The translations under genes and the position numbers were made by a program. DNA of 64,000 nt from Semisulcospira habei (lineage: Eukaryota > Mollusca > Gastropoda > Semisulcospiridae), in the NCBI GenBank assembly GCA_036245525.1, contig BTPG01000004.1, positions 45,705,982 to 45,769,981 on the forward strand. The letters are read 5' to 3'. Shown here piece after piece: positions 1 to 9,089 of the stretch; position 1 is the stretch's first letter, and each line of letters begins with the position of its first letter. The notes beneath the pieces are model-generated. The model was given only the letters and a program-made list of their open reading frames with translations. It was not told where the DNA came from and made no database searches.

Positions 1-36
1 TGATTTAGAAAGAAAAAAAAATCTTCAGAGTCTAGT

Positions 37-60
37 TGTGTGTGTGTGTGTGTGTGTGTG
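37..60. repeat. (TG)12 microsatellite
   Basis: Perfect TG dinucleotide run. A short open frame overlapping it has no other support and is not called. Confidence 0.95.
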
Positions 61-192
61 TTTTTTCCACAGACAGAGAGCTGCGCTTTTTAACAAAAGA
101 ATTTACGTTTCTCCATTTTTGGGTCCCTCTGGCACCCGAGTGATCAAGGACATTAAAAGGATGCAGTCAATGTGTGTACGTCCAGCAGTACG

Positions 193-405
193 TAACTCAC
201 TCAGCCCCAACACACTACAGCAAGACATGTATCGAGCATGATTGTTGAAGGGTGGTGCCAAAATAGCTTGGCGCCCTTAGGCGCCAAGCTATTTTGGCAC
301 CACCCATGAACTATTATGCTCGATCCGTCTCTAGAATTGCAATACAGTCCTTCGGAGGGCAGCTTCAAAATTTTGGGATTTCGGTCCTGGGGTAGAATGT
401 GTTAA
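193..405. mobile_element. Family A hairpin MITE
   Basis: The element runs from a decayed TTAA (GTAACTCACTC) to GTTAA. Its core is a hairpin at 231-324 with arms of about 44 bp meeting at GGCGCC. Both arms carry a copy-specific variant, CCAAAATAG opposite CTATTTTGG, where most copies have CCAGAATAG opposite CTATTCTGG. The right flank (TCCTTCGGAGGGC, then TTCGGTCCTGGGGTAGAA) recurs in other A copies, so the mobile unit is larger than the hairpin. The piggyBac-like assignment is inference from TTAA alone. Confidence 0.8.
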
Positions 406-412
406 ACTAAAA

Positions 413-594
413 AGTATATTAGTGGACGTGTATGAGCTAGTATATTAGTGGACGTGTATGAGCTAGTATATTAGTGGACGTGTATGAGCTAGTATATTAG
501 TGGACGTGTATGAGCTAGTATATTAGTGGACGTGTATGAGCTAGTATATTAGTGGACGTGTATGAGCTAGTATATTAGTGGACGTGTATGAGCT
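413..594. repeat. 26 bp minisatellite, exactly 7 units
   Basis: The unit starts AGTATATTAGTGGACG and ends TATGAGCT. 182 bp is exactly seven units with no visible mismatch. The array begins 8 bp after the terminal TTAA of the family A element to its left. Confidence 0.95.
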
Positions 595-1050
595 GATAGG
601 AATTTTTCCGAGTAAAGGTGAAATGAAAAGACTTCGAAAGCTTTGACATTAATGGGAGGAAAAAAAACAAAAACAACAGCTGGCATCCGTTGGTATACAT
701 TAAAAAAGTGTGTTTGTATTCGCAGTTTTCCAGTTTGCAACGCACTTTGTCGCCATCACACATTATTTTTTCAGGAAAATGTACCGACCGTTGACTATGT
801 CAACCCCATCCATCTTACCTGTCGTCTGTTTGATTGATGCGGTTCATACTGACGGGGGAAAAAAAAGAAGAAAAAAAGGCGGCTAACGTGTTTCCGATGA
901 TTGCAGAAATGTCGCCGTTCTTTTGCTCGTTTGTTTACTTTGGATTAATGTCGACCCGTCAATACATGCGTTGCCGGTAGCCAGAAGTGGTGCCTCGGAA
1001 ACCATCGCGCGCAGCTCCTTGCGCCTGTTACACGGACGAGAGTGATGCCA
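595..1050. other. No gene recognised
   Basis: AT-rich unique-looking sequence with A-runs near 657-680 and 860-875. Short open frames here have no recognisable domain. Confidence 0.6.
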
Positions 1051-1116
1051 GCAAGAGGCATAGATCCACATGAGCCCCCGCGAATGCGGGGGCTCATGTG
1101 GATCTATGTCTCTTGC
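1051..1116. mobile_element. Family B hairpin
   Basis: A 66 bp near-perfect palindrome from GCAAGAGGC to TCTCTTGC with a GCGGGGGC stem near the loop. Both arms carry CACATG/CATGTG where the usual B sequence is CTCATGAG, so the change is paired across the stem. A half-arm remnant of the same family lies at 1263-1280. Confidence 0.85.
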
Positions 1117-1337
1117 ACATAGACATTGTTCACTATATGTAGTAAATAGGTAAGCGTAACTGTCCTACACCATTGTTTACCGTCGCTTTGCCCGTAACCT
1201 TCTCGATTCATGACAGACATAATCAGTCATGCAGCGTCACCCAGTGTGCAAAAGACATCGTTCCACATGAGCCCTTGCAGACGTATTTTGGTGACTGAGA
1301 TTAGCTCCACCTGTAGTGCTACCGCTAGCGCTCTCTA

Positions 1338-1662
1338 GCACTACGTATCACGAGAACCGCGTGTCGATGGCACCACGGTCGCCAGCACTACATGTCGATA
1401 GCTGTACGATCGCTAGCACTACGTCTCGATAGATCTACGATCGCTAGCACTACGTCTCGATAGATCTACGATCGCTAGCACTACGTCTCGATAGATCTAC
1501 GATCGCTAGCACTACGTCTCGATAGATCTACGATCGCCAGCTTCTACGTGTCGCTAGAACTACATGCCACACACTGCTATCGAGCCGTAGTATAGTGCTG
1601 TTGACACGTAGTTCAAACGGCCGTAGTTCTATCGACACGTAGTGCTCGTGATACGTAGTGCT
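1338..1662. repeat. 31 bp direct array inside an inverted repeat
   Basis: Four full copies of a 31 bp unit (starting GCTAGCACTACG) lie at 1412-1535, with degenerate units on both sides. The outer sequence is inverted: about 1338-1380 is the reverse complement of about 1620-1662 (CACTACGTATCACGAG against CTCGTGATACGTAGTG). The whole block can therefore fold. Confidence 0.85.
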
Positions 1663-1674
1663 TAACGGGATTCA

Positions 1675-1695
1675 CACCCCCCCCCCCCCCCCCCC
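1675..1695. repeat. Poly-C tract
   Basis: C-run of about 20 bases. Its exact length is unreliable in any assembly. Confidence 0.9.
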
Positions 1696-1923
1696 ATTTT
1701 GCATTTAGGGTTCGACTTCGATTTTTTTGTAGATACCTAACTTTTGAAAGTTTGCTTACAGTCTTGACAAGATGTCTTGTGGCAATTTGGCCAGACGGTA
1801 ATACGAGAGTTAAGGTGTGTTTATTTGGACAGCCGGGGCTTACTTGCATTTCTGAGGCGAAGCTGACCGCGAGCGAACTTTGAAAGCGAAAATGTTGGGT
1901 AAAATGAAAGTCGTCGAGCTAGC

Positions 1924-2171
1924 TAACCCTTTTCATCCTGATACACTGAAAAGAAAGTTGACTATGTTAGTTCAAGGGTGGTGCCAGAATAGCTTGGCGC
2001 CTGAGGCGCCAAGCTATTGTGGCACCACCCTTGAACTGAAAATGTTTGATTAATTTCCTAATCTGTAATGTAGCCCTTTACAGGACAATAAGCACATTTG
2101 AAAAAAAAAAATCAGCCTCAGAACAATAATCACATTTTAAAAAAAATCAGCCTCAGGATCTAATGGGTTAA
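1924..2171. mobile_element. Family A, subtype 2 MITE
   Basis: A hairpin at 1969-2037 (AGTTCAAGGGTGGTGCC and its complement) sits in flanks different from most A copies: TTTTCATCCTGATACACTG on the left, and CAATAA...CACATTT plus AATCAGCCTCA on the right. The same flanks recur at 5151-5345. Ends are TAACCC and GGGTTAA. The right flank holds an internal short duplication around AATCAGCCTCAG. Confidence 0.75.
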
Positions 2172-2620
2172 GTTATTTGCCGTTCAACTTTTTTTTTTTT
2201 TAGAACTGTCTGAAAATTCTTTTGTTTGAAAGTTTCGGCTATTTGTCTGTTTGAAATTAGGTCTTTCTTGTCAAAAACATCCACAGGAGGAAAATTTAAA
2301 AAATATCATTCGCATTGCCGATCCAGCTCCCTTGAAGTCTTGTACGTGGGTTTTAGTAGACGAGCCTGAAAATTTGCAAAGATCGCGACTTGAGAGTGAC
2401 GATACTAAACAGGCGGTCATCAAATGTTTTTCAGAGATTTTCTAATGGACAGTGCAGGGCACACAGAAAAACCTCTTGTGAGCAACCATTTTTTATGCAA
2501 GAAGAAAAAAAGTGGTCTAAAAGTCAGGTGCTCGAGCTCGCAGGAGGATTCATGAATGGCAAATAATTTCGCCTGTCGTTAAAGATTATCATTTAGGTCT
2601 AGCGACAGCTGCCTGACTAA
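2172..2620. other. No gene recognised; part of a low-copy repeat
   Basis: Contains a 64-codon open frame (2251-2445) without recognisable motifs. The segment about 2485-2610 resembles parts of 8235-8345 and 20880-21000 (shared TAAAGATTATCA-like and GGTCTAAA-like words). It is therefore probably an old dispersed repeat. Confidence 0.4.
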
Positions 2621-2627
2621 TATAGTT

Positions 2628-3045
2628 TTAATAATAACAAAATAATAAATAATAATACCGTTATTATATAGGCGCTTTTTCTCAATTTTTGGGCAAATCG
2701 ACTCAAAGCGCCGCGAACTGAAACCCAACACGCACACTCACGTAACAGACACGGATTTACGCCATTTAAGACAAACACAGTACAAGACAGACGAAGGGCC
2801 AGTTCAGCTACTGAAGTTACAGAGATTTTTGATCGCTTGTATTTGAAATTTGTAAAGTGGCCTGAAACCGGTACCAATGTGTGGGGGGTGGGTAGGGGGC
2901 TGGAAGAACCGGAGTACACGGAGAAAGAACCCCCGACGGTCCGTCCGAATTAACGGTGACATTTACCAGAGGAGAAAAGTCCGACGCCGGACCCTGTTTT
3001 CGAACCTTAGGCAGGCGCCTTAACCACTGCTCCACGGACCGCGAA
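2628..3045 (-). mobile_element. tRNA-derived SINE, near full length
   Basis: On the minus strand the 5' head holds a Pol III A box, TGGAGCAGTGG (3024-3034), followed after about 17 bp by a B box, GGTTCGAAAAC (2996-3006). The 3' end is GCGCCTATATAATAACGG followed by an ATT-rich tail at 2628-2655. Head, body and tail fit a tRNA-derived SINE. The head cannot fold as a normal tRNA because the A-B spacing is too short. Related 3' ends lie at 21040-21215 and near 42712. No clear target duplication was found. Confidence 0.7.
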
Positions 3046-3080
3046 CTGATTCCGATTCCACGAACTGATTCCGAGCGCCA

Positions 3081-3157
3081 CGCATCAATAGCTGCGGCAG
3101 TGTCGTATAGCGTTGCCGGCGGCAACGCTATACGACACGTCTGCAGCTGTTGATGCG
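3081..3157. mobile_element. Single hairpin element (38 bp arms)
   Basis: Palindrome CGCATCAATAGCTGC...GCAGCTGTTGATGCG closing on CGTTGCCGGCGGCAACG. Only one copy was seen in the window. A direct duplication of CGAACTGATTCCGA lies just upstream (3041-3075). Confidence 0.75.
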
Positions 3158-3788
3158 GGGCGCCCGGAATGAGTTAAAGGCAGGCGATCTCTTTTACAAG
3201 GTTGGTCGCGCAGACAGGTTCCGCTGTATCTTCATGACGTTACCTTACGTTTTACGACTTGGGAAATGTTCCCGCGCGCCTGGCCACGGCCCCCGACGCT
3301 TTACAGGTCAATCGATACAGTCCTATTACCCCTCTAATAGTCACCGTTCAAATTTCCTCTCCATATTACAATCACCGACAGCTTTGCCCTGTCAATAATG
3401 ACCCATTACATCTATACATAGTGCACGAAAGATTTAGGGCCCGTCTCTCTCTCTTTCTCTCTTTTCTTTTCTCCCTTGCGAGAGATTCTAAGCGCGCGAA
3501 AAGGTGTCGGTCCGATATCGGCCGCTGATGGCCCGCGCGGGCCAGCAGAGGCCGGTTTCTGCCCGAGGATGTCATGCTCACTGGTTGAGCATGATGAAAG
3601 ATCCAGGGCCTGGGGACTCGTGCGTCCCCAATTTTTTGCTTTCACTTTTTTCTTTACTTGTCAGATGCGGAATTCCATTCTGATCATAGCCCTCTCTTTC
3701 ATCACAGCAAGATAGTATGGGGAAGGGTGGGGTGGGGGAGGGTGGGGGGCTGAGGGGGCGGGTAGGGATGGATGGGGTGTGGGGATTA
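3158..3788. other. No gene recognised; pyrimidine and G-rich tracts
   Basis: Holds a CT-rich stretch at 3446-3475 and a G-rich stretch at 3717-3785. Overlapping open frames on both strands show low-complexity composition only. Confidence 0.5.
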
Positions 3789-3790
3789 CG

Positions 3791-3866
3791 TGTGTGCTGG
3801 TCTGTGATTTTGAACCTTACGGTTTTGAGCCGTAAGGTTCAACGTCACAGATCAGCGCACATATTA
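3791..3866. mobile_element. Family E hairpin
   Basis: The arms run GTGTGCTGGTCTGTGA...GAACCTTACGG and the complement CCGTAAGGTTC...CACAGATCAGCGCAC. Related copies: 20079-20149, a half at 35618-35655 and a decayed one at 61995-62115. Confidence 0.8.
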
Positions 3867-4374
3867 CGGTACGCTCGAACGCAATTTTTTACGAATGCGT
3901 TTTCTGTCCAGCTGTGGGAATGTTCTTCGATGTTATAGAATAGATGGCCTGCGGAGCAGAGGACTGAAGACAGGCAGCGGGGGTTGGACAGACTTGCCGG
4001 AAGAGGTGTCGTGGGAAAAAAATATAATGTGTGATCGATCGCCTGAGGTGCGGAGGAAGGCAGCGCTTGTTGGGCAGACTTTATGAAAGGACAGGAGAGA
4101 CCCATAGTAAACCAGACCAATATTGGGGCGATAACGAAAGGAACTCGGGGAAAGACTTATGATGGTTGGGGCTGAGGGGGTGGGGGAGCGCGTATGGGCC
4201 TTTCGCAGAGAGGGCAGAGATCCCATCTTGACCGAACTGAGCTGAACTGAACTGGATAGAATATCTTCTTCCTCCTTATATCTCATTGTGTAATTAACAC
4301 ACACAAAAATTACGGTGTTGACCTCAACGTTTACGTCGAGCTCTTTAGTCGCAAAACCTTACTGAGGTACAATT

Positions 4375-4479
4375 GTATGCCGTTTGGTAATGAAAGGTGA
4401 CTGCCAAGCGTGTAAAATGCAAGAAAAATCCCAAAGGAGAAGAAACACGCTTAGAAATGACAGTTACAATAACAATTTA
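4375..4479. mobile_element. Family H fragment (half element)
   Basis: GGTGACTGCCAAGCGTGTAA and the following AAGAAACACGCTT match, as reverse complement, the right arm and flank of the full H hairpin at 7801-7921. The segment ends at the TTAA that starts the next A element. Confidence 0.55.
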
Positions 4480-4742
4480 TTAACTCATTCTGCCCGCGAC
4501 ACACCACAGCAAGATATGGCTCAACCATGATAGTTCAAGGGTGGTGGCAGAATAGCTTGGCGCCTATAGGCGCCAAGCTATTCTGCCACCACCCTTGAAC
4601 AATCATGGTCGACTATAGGCGCCAAGCTATTCTGTCACGACCCTTGAACTATCATGGTCGATCTGTCTCCTGAATTGTAATGCAGTCCTCAGAGGATAAC
4701 TCCGAAATGTGGGTATTTCGTACCTCGGGCGCAATGAGTTAT
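4480..4742. mobile_element. Family A MITE with duplicated right arm
   Basis: Begins TTAACTCATTC. The hairpin starts near 4522 and has a left arm and two successive right arms: GCGCCAAGCTATTCTG occurs at about 4570 and again at about 4620, each followed by a CCTTGAAC-like and ATCATGGTCGA segment. The arm variant GGTGGCAG/CTGCCACC is paired across the stem in the first right arm. The last copy reads CTGTCACGACCC. Template slippage during hairpin replication is the likely origin (inference). Confidence 0.8.
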
Positions 4743-5150
4743 TATTTAGTGTTAAAATCCATTGTCAAACTAGACATACAAACAACTTGACAAGAACATA
4801 GCGTGCTACTTATCTTTTCTTTGGTCTTCGAGGTGCCAATTTGTGTGTCTGTCGTAATCGTTGTTTCTAAGCGTGTTTTCAAAGATTCCGGATTGAAATA
4901 ATTTAATGATCCCATAAATGAGAAATGACTGTGTCTTCTCTCAGTAAGAGTATACATTAAAAATATAAATAGCTTATATATCCACACAAAAACAATGCAG
5001 TTCTTCATCTTTCGGATTTTTTTTGTTTTGTTTTCTGCATTTAACAACCGGTACTTTGCCAGTGAATTTTTTCCCCGGGTTAACGCCAACATTAACTTTT
5101 TTTCATACTACTGCTCGAAATTAATTGGACTATGATAGTTGTCTAGCTAG
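4743..5150. other. No gene recognised
   Basis: AT-rich sequence. A 116-codon minus-strand open frame has no recognisable motif or coding signature, so it is left out. Confidence 0.55.
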
Positions 5151-5345
5151 TTAACCATTGTCATCCTGATACACTGACATAAATTTGAATATGTTAGTTC
5201 AAAGGGCGGTGCCTGAATAGCTTGAGGCGCCGAGCTATTCTGGCACCACCCTTGAATGAAAATGGTTGATTTATCTCCTTATCTGTAATGTATCCTTCAT
5301 AGTACAATAAACACATTTTAATCAGCCTCACGATGCAATGGGGTA
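5151..5345. mobile_element. Family A, subtype 2 MITE
   Basis: Begins TTAACCATTGTCATCCTGAT and shares flanks with the copy at 1924-2171. The hairpin at about 5208-5258 is imperfect because part of the left inner arm is deleted. Confidence 0.7.
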
Positions 5346-5451
5346 AGACGCATCCTTTTATGCTTCGTTCCGACAAGATGTATGGCCATCCTTTCATGTG
5401 ATTAACGAGCAGTCATTTACGCACGAGACACATGGACAGGGCTGATATCAT

Positions 5452-5509
5452 CCCAGTACGCAACAGAGTTTTGGGCCGACGTCGGTCCGTAGGTCTTTTG
5501 CTTACTGGG
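5452..5509. mobile_element. Family D short hairpin
   Basis: CCCAGTACGCAA at the left and TTGCTTACTGGG at the right, with GGGCCGACGTCGG in the middle. It is a short version lacking the GCGCGGGCC core of the long D copies at 8919 and 36697. Confidence 0.7.
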
Positions 5510-5761
5510 ACGCAAGCGAAACTTTGATTTACTGGTGTTCATAAACTGTCCGGGGAATAGACAACATGGCTGCTAAAAAAAAGTGAATTTACTGTAGGCC
5601 TCGACACGCTCAAATATCAGCTGCTTCCTGTTACGTTTCCGATTCCATTAGCCTGTCATTTCTTGCGTCGTTTGTGGGAGATGAATCGACCGTGATAAGT
5701 TCAGGCGCCGAGCTGATCAAGCACTACTTTTATCTATCATGGTTGACTCGGTCGCCTCGTA

Positions 5762-5814
5762 CCAAGTGCGCAATCGTTGGGCCGACGTCGGCTCGATGGC
5801 CTTTGCGCACTGGG
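5762..5814. mobile_element. Family D short hairpin
   Basis: CCAAGTGCGCAATCG...CTTTGCGCACTGGG around GGGCCGACGTCGG. Just upstream (5702-5750) lies a decayed right arm of family A (GGCGCCGAGCTGATC...ATCATGGTTGA). Confidence 0.7.
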
Positions 5815-5936
5815 TATGTCTAACACAATGTGCTTGAGCTTAAGCTAACACAATACGCTTAGCAAGAAAGCAAAATCGAAAACTTTCCACGGAACGCGTC
5901 TTTCAGTACTAGTCATTACTCTGTCAGAATAGTTAA

Positions 5937-6270
5937 AAGTACCATTACGCGTAGTAGGATTAATTTCATGACAACGTGTGTCTGTTATGCCTTCATTGTC
6001 GACTTAACTAACCAACATTAACAGCAGTCTGGACAAGCAGCTAACTCCTACGCGTAATCACATTTGCTTATTTCTCGGAGCCGTTAGCCCGTCCATGTAT
6101 TTTTAGCTGCTGCTCTTACAGATAGAGTTGTAACGGAGCGAAATCATTGTCAGATTACTTTATACAAAGACGACGTGTGTTGAACTGGATTCTACTGTCT
6201 AAATGAACCCTAACTTGACCTGCATTTAGCGTTTCGTAACCGTACGGACGGTAGTGGACTCTGAAGATTT
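5937..6270. repeat. Dispersed repeat K, copy 1
   Basis: Shares several blocks in the same order with 43985-44312 and with the split copy at 41240-42640: TACCATTACGCGTA, GTTATGCCTT..TGTCGAC, TCAGATTACTT, GACGACGTGTG, TGAACTGGATT and GTCTAAATGAACC. No protein or terminal structure was recognised. Age is suggested by the divergence. Confidence 0.7.
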
Positions 6271-6291
6271 GTAAATCAGACCTTAAAGGGT

Positions 6292-6352
6292 GAAAAATGC
6301 AAAGAAATACCCAAGAAAGAAACACGCTTCGACGCAACGGTTTATTACATTA
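6292..6352. mobile_element. Family H fragment
   Basis: AAATGCAAAGAAATACCCAA followed by GAAAGAAACACGCTTCGA, matching one arm of the H hairpin at 7801-7921. The other arm is absent. Confidence 0.5.
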
Positions 6353-6363
6353 TCGGGGTTTAC

Positions 6364-6453
6364 AATCTACAGATTTTAATGTCTGTATGTCTAGTTTGGT
6401 TGTAGCCTTTGTTTTCTCCAGAAGAGACATACAGACATTAAGATTTGCAGATT
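6364..6453. repeat. Inverted repeat with 29 bp arms
   Basis: AATCTACAGATTTTAATGTC continuing to 6392 is complementary to 6425-6453 (AGACATACAGACATTAAGAT and on) with about two mismatches and a 32 bp loop. Confidence 0.75.
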
Positions 6454-6719
6454 TTGGGGAGTACCTGATTAGCCTTGCTCCGGTCTAGGCACTACCCTTT
6501 TACGCACCACGGTCGATCCACCTTTCGCAAATGTAGTGATTAATTAACAGATAACTCTAGAACTGGGGGAGACAACTTTTCGCGCTGCACGCCTCCCAAT
6601 ATTGCTCTGTCAATAGTGGACAGATTTGTTGGGCACTTGTCTGGAAAAAGAACAGCCCTTCTTGTCCCGTCATGCCCGGCGCCACCTCGCCCCTTTACTG
6701 CCGAAAACACCATACACTT

Positions 6720-6785
6720 GCAAGAGGCACTGATCCTCATGAGCCCCCGCAGTCGCGGGGGCTCATGAGGATTAATGCCTCTTGC
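6720..6785. mobile_element. Family B hairpin
   Basis: 66 bp palindrome GCAAGAGGC...GCCTCTTGC with stem CTCATGAGCCCCCGC and loop AGTC. One unpaired change sits near ATTAATG. Confidence 0.85.
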
Positions 6786-6934
6786 TGGACCAGTTTATAT
6801 CTGCGTTCCTAATGCCACATGGCTGTCGGGTTTTCTGTGTGTTATGGTGTCAGAGATGTCATTTGTATTCATGACGGATTGTGAATTGTTTCGTCTCGTA
6901 TATGCTTGCAATAACTCCTTGTACTGGTGTTAGG

Positions 6935-7160
6935 GGATAGAATTCTTCTGAAATATTGCTGTAAGGAAATAACTTCTGTGCATAAAAACGGTGATTTGTT
7001 CCAATCGTTTCTTATACTATTGGTGTAAAAAGATAACTTGTGCTCATTCCGATTGGCTCCAGTCGTTTCTTCTAAAATATTGGTGTAGAAAGATACACTT
7101 CTGCGCTTTATGAATCGTTTCCTGTGGAATATTGGTGTAAAGAGATAACTTATGTGCCCT
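6935..7160. repeat. Degenerate tandem repeat, about 4 units of 50-65 bp
   Basis: AATATTGGTGTA(A/G)A followed by AGATAACTT and TGTGC recurs at about 6951, 7016, 7077 and 7128. Spacing is irregular, so this is an old array. Confidence 0.65.
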
Positions 7161-7352
7161 TTGACCCGTCTAGACAGGCTGTCCGTCTTTTTGTGTGCAG
7201 GGATAGGGGCGAGCGAGAACAAATGTTCGCAGGGAACACGTTAAAGAAATGGAGATGGATAGATCGAGCATTTGGTGAAGTAAAGATAGGAGGAACCAGC
7301 CAGGCAGAACGTCCGGTAAATTAGCCTTAGTCGTATTGCTGAGTCTGCTGTG

Positions 7353-7437
7353 CAGACTTCCGGCACAGCACGTGTGGCGATTAAGTTGCTACCTGGGAGT
7401 AGCAACTTCATCGCCACACGAGCAGCGCCGGAAGTCT
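7353..7437. mobile_element. Family F hairpin
   Basis: Arms AGACTTCCGGCACAGCACG...AAGTTGCTACC and the complement ending GCCGGAAGTCT, about 40 bp each, with only a few mismatches. Single copy in this window. Confidence 0.8.
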
Positions 7438-7568
7438 TAACAAGACTGACGTTTAGGACGGGTGTATCTGGTCCATTGCACCGTAACTGATTGCCCTCTG
7501 ATGGATAGATACAGTTTATTGCCTTGTATTGAATGCCAGAGTTTATCAGAGTTTACAGACTTCTTTAC

Positions 7569-7653
7569 CCTTTGCGTGTCAGTTGCGGTTTTTGTCGCGA
7601 TGATTCCTTCCTCGGGAATCATCGCGACGAAAACCGGTACCGACACGCAAAGG
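7569..7653. mobile_element. Family G hairpin
   Basis: CCTTTGCGTGTC...TGATTCC, a six-base loop, then GGAATCATCGCGACG...GACACGCAAAGG. TTAACC follows at 7655. Related G copies lie at 12261-12331 and 14563-14624. Confidence 0.8.
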
Positions 7654-7690
7654 CTTAACCTATTACCACAGGTAAAGATTTGCACAGGAA

Positions 7691-7768
7691 TGAGTCAAAG
7701 GTCACGGCCTGGCTTTCGCTTTCCGTAGGCATATGGAACCGAAAGCGAGGTAAGGTGAATGTTGACTC
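7691..7768. repeat. Weak inverted repeat
   Basis: GAGTCAA...GGCTTTCGCTTTCC pairs with GGAACCGAAAGC...TTGACTC. Pairing is interrupted, so this is a decayed hairpin or a minor element. Confidence 0.5.
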
Positions 7769-7800
7769 ATTTTTGTGTCATCCTCTGTCTACGGAGAATA

Positions 7801-7921
7801 ACCCAGCAAAGAAAGAAACGCGCTTTGAAAAGACATTTACAATACCAGATGTGTTGTGACTCAGTCACAGCACAACTGGTATTGTAAATGTCTTTCTAAG
7901 CGTGTTTCTTTCTCCGTTGGG
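7801..7921. mobile_element. Family H hairpin, full
   Basis: Arms of about 59 bp, ACCCAGCAAAGAAAGAAACG...TGTTGTGAC and GTCACAGCACAA...CTCCGTTGGGT, with a 3-base loop. One-armed relatives lie at 4375-4479 and 6292-6352. Confidence 0.85.
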
Positions 7922-8705
7922 TTCTTCTCTGCATTTTACACGCTTGGCAGTCACCCTTTTGGCCTTGATTTAGCCTTACATCCCCCCTACCATCATACCT
8001 ACTTATGAAAGGATAACTGGATTTTTTTTTATACGTTGCTATTTCTTCAAAAACAGCTGGCAAACAAGCATAAAGTGTTCGGTCTCCAGCATGGAATCAC
8101 CGATGAGTTATTAAATATCTGATGCCGAGCATACTCATATTACTTCTTTGTCTCTGTCCTTACATTCCGCGCGATGGGTCTGGGGTAGTCGACCATATCA
8201 AGGATTGGAGGGGGGAAAAAATCGTTTCTGTAAACAGTATAGCCAGTTTTAAGCAACCATCTTTCTTGCAAAAGAAGCGGTCTTAAATGGCAGGTGCCGA
8301 AGCAAGAGAAGTCTTGAAGGGCATGAAGTGTCACATGTCATGAAAGACCGTAATTTAGTGTCTAACCGCAATTTAACTGACGATTTTAAATGTCAAATAA
8401 TCTCTCAAACGGATTGTCACGTAAATCAGGTTTTAGTGCATCTTGAAAGAGCACTATTGAATAGCTGTCACATAAACTCCAGATACCTTTATTCATAATT
8501 AAATATGGACCGTAGAGGCAACAGGAAATGTACTCAGCAATACGTCTGAACTTCTGGGGCTTTGCGTCCTGATACGGCTGACTGCGTTCTGTGGACAGAT
8601 TTGCCACGGGTGGGATTTTCAGGAAATCTGGGTCGACGTCAGAATGTCTCTTTCGCTGTCACATCCAAAGTGTCACTGCCAAGAAAAGTTGAACGCCATC
8701 CATCT

Positions 8706-8771
8706 GCACGAGACATAGATCATCATGCGCCCCCGCGAATGCGGGGGCTCATGAGGATCTATGTCTCGTGC
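8706..8771. mobile_element. Family B hairpin
   Basis: GCACGAGACATAGAT pairs with ATCTATGTCTCGTGC. The variant GCACGAG/CTCGTGC replaces the usual GCAAGAG/CTCTTGC on both arms. The left flank (CACTGCCAAGAAAAGTTGAACG) is the standard B flank. Confidence 0.85.
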
Positions 8772-8918
8772 TGATCACACTTTGTGTCGGCATTCCCTGG
8801 ACGTCTGCAATTTACAGGCTTCCCAAAAATGCCGATACAGTGGAATTGTTTTTTCGCTCCGCTCTAAAGATTTCAGAAACACTCTCTGACACCAACAAAC
8901 AGCAGGGATTATGCTAAC

Positions 8919-9026
8919 CCCAATAGCTGAAAGTATTCGGGCCGACGACAGTCGCAATGGGCCCGCGCACTGTCGTGCGCGGGCCCACTGCGGCCGACAT
9001 CGGCCCGAGGACGTTTGGTGACTGGG
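8919..9026. mobile_element. Family D hairpin, long form
   Basis: CCCAATAGCTGAAAG at the left, ACTGGG at the right, and a CG-rich core GGGCCCGCGCAC..GTGCGCGGGCCC. It ends 64 bp before the 43 bp array. Confidence 0.75.
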
Positions 9027-9089
9027 AATATTTTAAACTCGTCTGAGCGCTGCGTTTACACACACGTTGCCGGGGATCGAGGAATCGAC

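Noticed and set aside
413..594. CRISPR-like array
   Set aside because: Units are contiguous and identical with no variable spacers, and the genome is eukaryotic. The same applies to the arrays at 9090, 16609 and 23555.
1051..1116. Bacterial-type terminators or single microRNA precursors at the many hairpins
   Set aside because: They occur in tens of near-identical copies with TTAA ends and shared flanks, which fits mobile elements. A small RNA role is kept only as a hypothesis.
2251..2445. 64-codon plus-strand frame as a small gene
   Set aside because: No domain, no codon signature and partial similarity of the area to dispersed sequence.
2960..3045. A tRNA gene on the minus strand
   Set aside because: A and B boxes are present but too close together (about 17 bp) for a cloverleaf, and the sequence continues into a body with an ATT tail, so it is a SINE head.
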